This document shows positions 16,267 to 20,025 of a DNA stretch of 20,025 nucleotides, one piece after another; positions within the stretch are counted from its first letter, which is position 1, and each line of letters starts with the position of its first letter. The stretch spans positions 275,172 through 295,196 of the forward strand of contig NZ_NRQY01000001.1 in NCBI RefSeq assembly GCF_003996855.1, written 5' to 3'. Under the pieces are notes generated by a model. The model saw only the letters and a program-made list of their open reading frames with translations, made no database searches and had not been told where the DNA came from. Source of the DNA: Morganella morganii. Its GTDB lineage: Bacteria > Pseudomonadota > Gammaproteobacteria > Enterobacterales > Enterobacteriaceae. Both the position numbers and the translations under genes were made by a program.

Positions 16267-17019
16267 ATGACTGACCTTTGTCAGAAGATTATATTGGTAA
16301 CGGGTGCTTCAACAGGCGTAGGTGAAGGAATTGCCCGTGAATTACTGAAAAAAGGTGCTAAAGTTGCAATTACCGGGCGAAACCCGGAACTACTGCAAAA
16401 AGCAATAAATGAGCTGGATCCTACGGGGGATAGCGTGCTGGCAATCAAAGCAGATGTACGTAAATTGAGTGATTGCAGGCAGATGGTGAGCACGGTGTCA
16501 GATAAATTCGGTGCTTTACACGGACTGGTGAACAATGCCGGGATCACCGGGCCGCACGGTGTGAAGATTGAGGATTACGATTTTGAGGCCTGGCAGGATG
16601 TGATGGATACGGATGTGACCGGCACATTTCTCGGGATGAAATTCGGCATTCCTGCCATTATCAAAAGTGGTGGCGGGGCGGTGGTGAATTTATCGGCCTG
16701 TAACGGGGTAACCGGTATTGCGGGGATCGCGCCTTATACCGCAGCCAAGCACGCCGTGCTCGGTCTGACCCGTGCGGCGGCGCTGGAATATGCAGAACAG
16801 GGAGTGCGGATTAATGCTGTCGGGCCGGGCTATGTGGCGACACCGGCGATTTTGGGTTTACCACAGGATGTGCAGGCAATGATGGCGGAAAGTCACCCGA
16901 TGAAACGGATGGCGACACGGGAAGAGGTGGCAAAAATGGTGGCGTTTCTGCTGTCAGATGACAGCCGTTTTTGTACAGGCGGGTTTTATCCGGTGGATGG
17001 CGGCTACACCGCACAGTGA
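16267..17019 (+). CDS. Short-chain dehydrogenase/reductase (SDR)
   Basis: This is a 250-residue classical SDR using NAD(P)(H). Visible: cofactor motif TGASTGVG at 12-19, Arg38 after the second strand (which favours NADPH), Asp63 in ADV, NNAG at 89-92, catalytic Ser143, Tyr157 and Lys161 (YTAAK), and PGYVATP near 187. The C-terminal GGFYPVDGGYTAQ is typical of the glucose or 3-oxoacyl reductase-like group. The substrate is unknown. Divergent MarR control suggests a role in clearing a reactive carbonyl or xenobiotic (inference). Ribosome binding site AAAAGG is present. The gene ends about 20 bases before a hairpin shared with the tRNA-Ala unit. Confidence 0.92.
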   Translation: MTDLCQKIILVTGASTGVGEGIARELLKKGAKVAITGRNPELLQKAINELDPTGDSVLAIKADVRKLSDCRQMVSTVSDKFGALHGLVNNAGITGPHGVKIEDYDFEAWQDVMDTDVTGTFLGMKFGIPAIIKSGGGAVVNLSACNGVTGIAGIAPYTAAKHAVLGLTRAAALEYAEQGVRINAVGPGYVATPAILGLPQDVQAMMAESHPMKRMATREEVAKMVAFLLSDDSRFCTGGFYPVDGGYTAQ

Positions 17020-17037
17020 CAGGAAAGCAGAAACGAA

Positions 17038-17062
17038 AAACCCCAGTCACAGACCGGGGTTT
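17038..17062 (-). terminator. Terminator of the tRNA-Ala unit
   Basis: On the minus strand AAACCCCGGTC and GACTGGGGTTT form an 11-bp stem with one G-U pair and a 3-base loop, followed by TTCGTTT. On the plus strand the same hairpin, with a mismatch, may end the SDR transcript. Confidence 0.8.
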
Positions 17063-17067
17063 GAATT

Positions 17068-17143
<76 letters not shown>

Positions 17144-17183
17144 GGAAAACCGGATACCGCGATATTATCAGTCACCAAAGATT

Positions 17184-17259
<76 letters not shown>

Positions 17260-17283
17260 GATAAAATCGACCGGACGCGCAGC

Positions 17284-17312
17284 ATAATAGGCAAGGTTCC
17301 CTGTGCTGTCAA
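17284..17312 (-). promoter_or_regulatory. Promoter of the tRNA-Ala operon
   Basis: On the minus strand a perfect TTGACA (17307-17312) and TATTAT (17284-17289) are exactly 17 bp apart. A GC-rich discriminator (GCTGCGCG) follows, as expected for a stable RNA promoter under stringent control. Confidence 0.9.
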
Positions 17313-17417
17313 CGGCTTAATATGAAATTCGTGTGCGACCGATGAAAAAGCCGTCAATTCAGTAAAAGGATAAAAAAATACCCGGCACCGGGCCGGGTAT
17401 TGAGCAGCAGATAATGA

Positions 17418-18833
17418 TTACTGTGCTTCGCGCTCAGCAATAAAGGCCAGCGCCATATCGATACGCGCCAGAGAGCGGGACTGACCGATAGCGTGTACTG
17501 TCACATCCAGCCCCGGAGACTGACCGGCACCGGTCACGGCAACACGTAACGGCATACCGACTTTACCCATACCGATTTCCAGTTCATCAGCCGTTGCCTG
17601 AATGGCTTCGTGTACGGCTTCCGGTGTCCATGTGGTCAGTGCGGCCAGTTTGGCTTTAACCACTTCCAGCGGCTGACGGGCAACTGGGCGCAGATGTTTC
17701 TTCGCGGCATCGGCATCAAAGCTGTCAAAGTCTTCATAGAAGTAACGGCAGGTTTCCGCCATTTCTTTCAGTGTTTTGCAGCGCTCACCCAGCAGACGAA
17801 CTAGGTCTGCCAGTTCAGGGCCTTTGCGGGTATCAATTCCGGCGTTTTCAATATGCCATTGCAGGTAAACGGCCACTTCTTCCGCCGGCATACTGTTAAT
17901 ATAGTGGTGGTTGAGCCACTGTAATTTCTCAGTATTGAATGCGCTGGCGGATTTGCTGACAGCTTCCAGCGTGAACAATTCAGTCATTTCTTCAATACTG
18001 AAGATTTCCTGGTCACCGTGGGACCAGCCCAGACGCACCAGGTAGTTCAGCAGTGCCTGCGGCAGATAGCCGTCATCGCGGTACTGCATTACACCTACCG
18101 CACCATGGCGTTTGGATAATTTTTTGCCGTCGTCGCCGTTGATCATGGAGACGTGGGCGTATTCCGGTATGGGCGCGCCGAGGGCTTTCAGGATGTTGAT
18201 CTGGCGCGGTGTGTTATTAATATGGTCCTCACCACGGATAACATGGGTAATTTCCATATCCCGGTCATCGACAACCACACAGAAGTTATAGGTCGGGGAA
18301 CCATCGGTACGGCGAATGATTAAGTCATCCAGTTCCTGGTTGCTGAATTCAATCGGCCCGCGGATTTTGTCATCAAAAATAACAGACCCTTCCTGCGGGT
18401 TACGGAAGCGCACCACATGCGGCTCATCAGCAGTATGATTATGGGCGTGATCGCGGCAGCAGCCGTCATAACGCGGCTTCTCATTATTTGCCATCTGTTT
18501 TTCACGCAGGGCTTCCAGGCGCTCTTTGGAACAGTAGCAGCGGTAAGCAGTACCGTTTTCAATCATGGTGTCGATCACCTGATTGTAGCGATCAAAGCGT
18601 TTGGTCTGGTAATACGGGCCTTCATCCCAGCTGAGATTTAACCAGTTCATCCCGTCCATAATGGCGTCGATAGCTTCCTGAGTTGAGCGTTCAAGATCGG
18701 TATCTTCTATACGCAGGACGAATTCACCGTGGTTGTGACGGCTGTACAGCCAGGAATACAGAGCGGTACGTGCGCCGCCCACATGCAGGTAGCCGGTAGG
18801 GCTGGGTGCGAAACGGGTTTTTACTTTACTCAT
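17418..18833 (-). CDS. gltX: Glutamyl-tRNA synthetase
   Basis: This class I enzyme charges tRNA-Glu with glutamate in the cytoplasm. From this start it has 471 residues, the E. coli length. The HIGH-type motif is [13 protein letters not shown] near residues 8-20, and the KMSKS-type loop is [10 protein letters not shown]. The zinc-finger region has Cys99, Cys101 and Cys126 of the known ligands, but the position of the fourth (His127 in E. coli) is Asp128, with His129 beside it and an extra Cys125. The open frame extends five codons further, to 18848, but the start at 18833 is preferred: AAAGG lies eight bases before it and the N-terminus then matches the family. It is a single gene, divergent from the tRNA-Val operon. 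Confidence 0.97.
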   Translation of the reverse strand: MSKVKTRFAPSPTGYLHVGGARTALYSWLYSRHNHGEFVLRIEDTDLERSTQEAIDAIMDGMNWLNLSWDEGPYYQTKRFDRYNQVIDTMIENGTAYRCYCSKERLEALREKQMANNEKPRYDGCCRDHAHNHTADEPHVVRFRNPQEGSVIFDDKIRGPIEFSNQELDDLIIRRTDGSPTYNFCVVVDDRDMEITHVIRGEDHINNTPRQINILKALGAPIPEYAHVSMINGDDGKKLSKRHGAVGVMQYRDDGYLPQALLNYLVRLGWSHGDQEIFSIEEMTELFTLEAVSKSASAFNTEKLQWLNHHYINSMPAEEVAVYLQWHIENAGIDTRKGPELADLVRLLGERCKTLKEMAETCRYFYEDFDSFDADAAKKHLRPVARQPLEVVKAKLAALTTWTPEAVHEAIQATADELEIGMGKVGMPLRVAVTGAGQSPGLDVTVHAIGQSRSLARIDMALAFIAEREAQ

Positions 18834-18849
18834 AGGAATGCCTTTCATA

Positions 18850-18866
18850 ACGTCTGCGCCAGACGT
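18850..18866 (-). other. Hairpin in the gltX 5' untranslated region
   Basis: ACGTCTG and CAGACGT form a perfect 7-bp stem with a 3-base loop, 17 bases upstream of the chosen ATG. It leaves the ribosome binding site (AAAGG) free, so it more likely affects mRNA stability or initiation rate than blocks it. Confidence 0.5.
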
Positions 18867-18893
18867 AGTGGATGATGAAATACGATGCGGGAT

Positions 18894-18921
18894 ATTTTAG
18901 CACTGAGACATAATTCCTCAA
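18894..18921 (-). promoter_or_regulatory. Likely gltX promoter
   Basis: On the minus strand TTGAGG (18916-18921), a 16-bp spacer and TAAAAT (18894-18899) preceded by TGC form an extended -10 promoter. This predicts a leader of about 50 bases containing the hairpin at 18850-18866. Confidence 0.65.
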
Positions 18922-18979
18922 TGAAAAGGGGGAAAGAAGGCCGAAAAAGTCATTTTTCTCGTGTTAAAAGGAAAAATGC

Positions 18980-19129
18980 ATGACAAAACAGGGTGTTTTT
19001 GCAGCAGTTAATCCGACGGAGATCACGATTTATCCGATTTCCGCTTACATACTGCACGCGGATGGTGATAATCAGAACAGGGTGATTAAAATTACAACGA
19101 ACGATCATTTTCTTTCGAAAAAGCGTTGA
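18980..19129 (+). CDS. Possible 49-residue small protein
   Basis: The frame runs from an ATG with a well-placed ribosome binding site (AAGGA, seven bases upstream) to a TGA inside the -35 element of the tRNA-Val promoter. It begins MTKQGVFAAVNPTEITIYPI and ends FLSKKR. It has no membrane segment or known motif. The same DNA probably serves as the upstream activating (Fis/UP-element) region of the tRNA operon, so the frame may be chance. It is the only coding candidate in the 321-base gap between gltX and the first tRNA-Val. Confidence 0.3.
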   Translation: MTKQGVFAAVNPTEITIYPISAYILHADGDNQNRVIKITTNDHFLSKKR

Positions 19130-19153
19130 CTCAAACGCGGAGATCCCTATAAT
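19126..19153 (+). promoter_or_regulatory. Promoter of the tRNA-Val/tRNA-Lys operon
   Basis: TTGACT (19126-19131) and a perfect TATAAT (19148-19153) are 16 bp apart, followed by GCACCTCC. An AT-rich tract directly upstream (about 19085-19122) suits an UP element or Fis sites. The predicted RNA starts about 10 bases before the first tRNA. Confidence 0.9.
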
Positions 19154-19169
19154 GCACCTCCATCACGAC

Positions 19170-19245
19170 GGGCGATTAGCTCAGTTGGTAGAGCATCTCC
19201 CTTACAAGGAGGGGGTCACTGGTTCGAACCCGGTATCGCCCACCA
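19170..19245 (+). tRNA. valU: tRNA-Val (anticodon TAC), copy 1
   Basis: 76-base cloverleaf with acceptor GGGCGAT/ATCGCCC, encoded CCA, D arm AGCTCAGTTGGTAGAGC and anticodon TAC in CCCTTACAAGG. The T loop is TTCGAAC, with A at position 59, unlike the next two copies. Confidence 0.97.
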
Positions 19246-19300
19246 TTCTTATTAAGAGTGAACGTTGTGATAGTGAAGTAAAGCAGTAAATGTTATGAAT

Positions 19301-19376
19301 GGGCGATTAGCTCAGTTGGTAGAGCATCTCCCTTACAAGGAGGGGGTCACTGGTTCGAGCCCGGTATCGCCCACCA
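19301..19376 (+). tRNA. valX: tRNA-Val (anticodon TAC), copy 2
   Basis: Same as copy 1 except that the T loop is TTCGAGC (A to G at position 59). A 55-base spacer separates it from copy 1. Confidence 0.97.
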
Positions 19377-19413
19377 TTCATAATAATGATGTAAGTTGCA
19401 GTCATCCTGAAGT

Positions 19414-19489
19414 GGGCGATTAGCTCAGTTGGTAGAGCATCTCCCTTACAAGGAGGGGGTCACTGGTTCGAGCCCGGTATCGCCCACCA
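19414..19489 (+). tRNA. valY: tRNA-Val (anticodon TAC), copy 3
   Basis: Identical to copy 2, including G at position 59. Spacer of 37 bases. The three copies match the valU-valX-valY arrangement beside gltX in E. coli. Confidence 0.97.
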
Positions 19490-19521
19490 CTTCACATGAT
19501 TCTCCCGCATCACTCAGGTAT

Positions 19522-19597
19522 GGGTCGTTAGCTCAGTTGGTAGAGCAGTTGACTTTTAATCAATTGGTCACAGGTTCGAATCCTGTACGACCCACCA
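19522..19597 (+). tRNA. lysV: tRNA-Lys (anticodon TTT), copy 1
   Basis: 76-base cloverleaf with acceptor GGGTCGT/ACGACCC, encoded CCA and anticodon TTT in GACTTTTAATC. It belongs to the same transcript as the tRNA-Val genes, 32 bases after the third. Confidence 0.97.
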
Positions 19598-19622
19598 TTC
19601 CTGAAAACCAAATCCCAAAGAT

Positions 19623-19698
19623 GGGTCGTTAGCTCAGTTGGTAGAGCAGTTGACTTTTAATCAATTGGTCACAGGTTCGAATCCTGTACGACCCACCA
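19623..19698 (+). tRNA. tRNA-Lys (anticodon TTT), copy 2
   Basis: Identical to the first tRNA-Lys, 25 bases downstream. E. coli has only one tRNA-Lys at this place, so this copy is extra and likely a tandem duplication. Confidence 0.97.
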
Positions 19699-19775
19699 TC
19701 TTTCTCCTCTCTCTTTTTTCTTTCTCATTATCCTCATCCTCTTTCTGTATTTCTGTCTGTTTCCCGATACTTTTC
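19699..19775 (+). terminator. Pyrimidine-rich tract after the tRNA operon, possible Rho-dependent termination
   Basis: About 75 bases are nearly all C and T on the plus strand, with very few G and no good hairpin. A C-rich, G-poor, unstructured tract fits a Rho loading site, but short T-runs inside could also end transcription. The rest of the gap to 19951 shows no recognised gene; a TATAAC box at 19877-19882 could belong to the next gene. Confidence 0.4.
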
Positions 19776-19951
19776 GTCTGATTCTGTGATCTGCCTCATA
19801 CTGTTCCATTAAAGTTTTTAACCAGTCTGCCGTTATTTTCCTGCATCAGTCACGATTTTTTTGTGATCTCTCTTTTTATAACAAATATTGAGTCGTTTCG
19901 GCAGTCCGGAACGGCATATCACTGTTTCTTTCAGTATGGAGCTATATTCCG

Positions 19952-20025
19952 ATGTCGTGGCCTGTTCCTGAATTTCCGGTTAAACGTGATGCACCGGGCG
20001 CCAAAATTACGCTGTGGCTGGGATG
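19952..20025 (+). CDS. Start of an unidentified gene, cut by the window end
   Basis: The frame begins MSWPVPEFPVKRDAPGAKIT and is open to the end of the window (24 codons). GGAG lies about 11 bases upstream of the ATG, a long but usable distance. The N-terminus then turns hydrophobic (ITLWLG). The fragment is too short to assign. An ATG at 19936 opens another frame that stops after 11 codons and was not chosen. Confidence 0.5.
   Translation, partial: MSWPVPEFPVKRDAPGAKITLWLG

Noticed and set aside
18994..19129. Start of the small frame at the ATG at 18976
   Set aside because: That ATG opens a different frame that stops after eleven codons and is too close to the ribosome binding site.
19429..19632. 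Open frame on plus through tRNA-Val and tRNA-Lys genes
   Set aside because: Made of tRNA sequence in frame; not a protein gene.

Overview
The window is chromosomal DNA from a gamma-proteobacterium of the order Enterobacterales, most likely Morganella (inferred). The right two thirds keep the E. coli neighbourhood crr-ptsI-ptsH-cysK-cysZ / zipA-ligA-ypeB / tRNA-Ala x2 / gltX / tRNA-Val and tRNA-Lys. The proteins are close to, but clearly diverged from, their E. coli counterparts. A type II chloramphenicol acetyltransferase in an otherwise ordinary chromosome, with no insertion sequence or integron beside it, also fits Morganella.

Layout. (1) 1-2340, accessory and fairly AT-rich: the end of a very short lipoprotein frame that looks like a cut-off BamE-type protein, an unrecognised two-helix membrane protein, a catA2-like gene with a leader peptide and a hairpin that hides its ribosome binding site, then about 580 bases without a recognised gene that hold a (TTTTAG)5 repeat and an orphan plus-strand terminator. 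(2) 2340-6003: a sutR (ydcN)-like regulator divergent from a benE (ydcO)-like transporter with twin operator-like repeats between them, then a GNAT acetyltransferase and an exported alpha/beta hydrolase as a two-gene operon. (3) 6039-7009: uspF and a small DUF3024-like protein. (4) 7235-12133, minus strand: crr, ptsI, ptsH (general PTS proteins), cysK and cysZ (sulfate uptake and cysteine synthesis). (5) 12371-15726, plus strand: zipA (division), ligA (DNA ligase), ypeB (DUF3820). (6) 15720-17019: a MarR-type regulator divergent from a short-chain dehydrogenase, with two dyad repeats 30 bp apart in the shared promoter region. (7) 17038-19698: two tRNA-Ala(GGC) and gltX on minus, three tRNA-Val(UAC) and two tRNA-Lys(UUU) on plus. 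(8) The first codons of an unidentified gene run off the right end.

How the parts work together. HPr, enzyme I and EIIA-Glc form the phosphate relay PEP -> EI His188 -> HPr His15 -> EIIA His91. CysZ imports sulfate and CysK makes cysteine. The regulators SutR and MarR each sit back to back with a likely target gene. The most interesting item is the cat leader: a 13-codon frame with its own strong ribosome binding site, whose last four sense codons form one arm of an 11-bp perfect hairpin and whose other arm is the cat ribosome binding site. This is the architecture of drug-induced translation attenuation. All base pairing was read by eye and no folding energies were computed.
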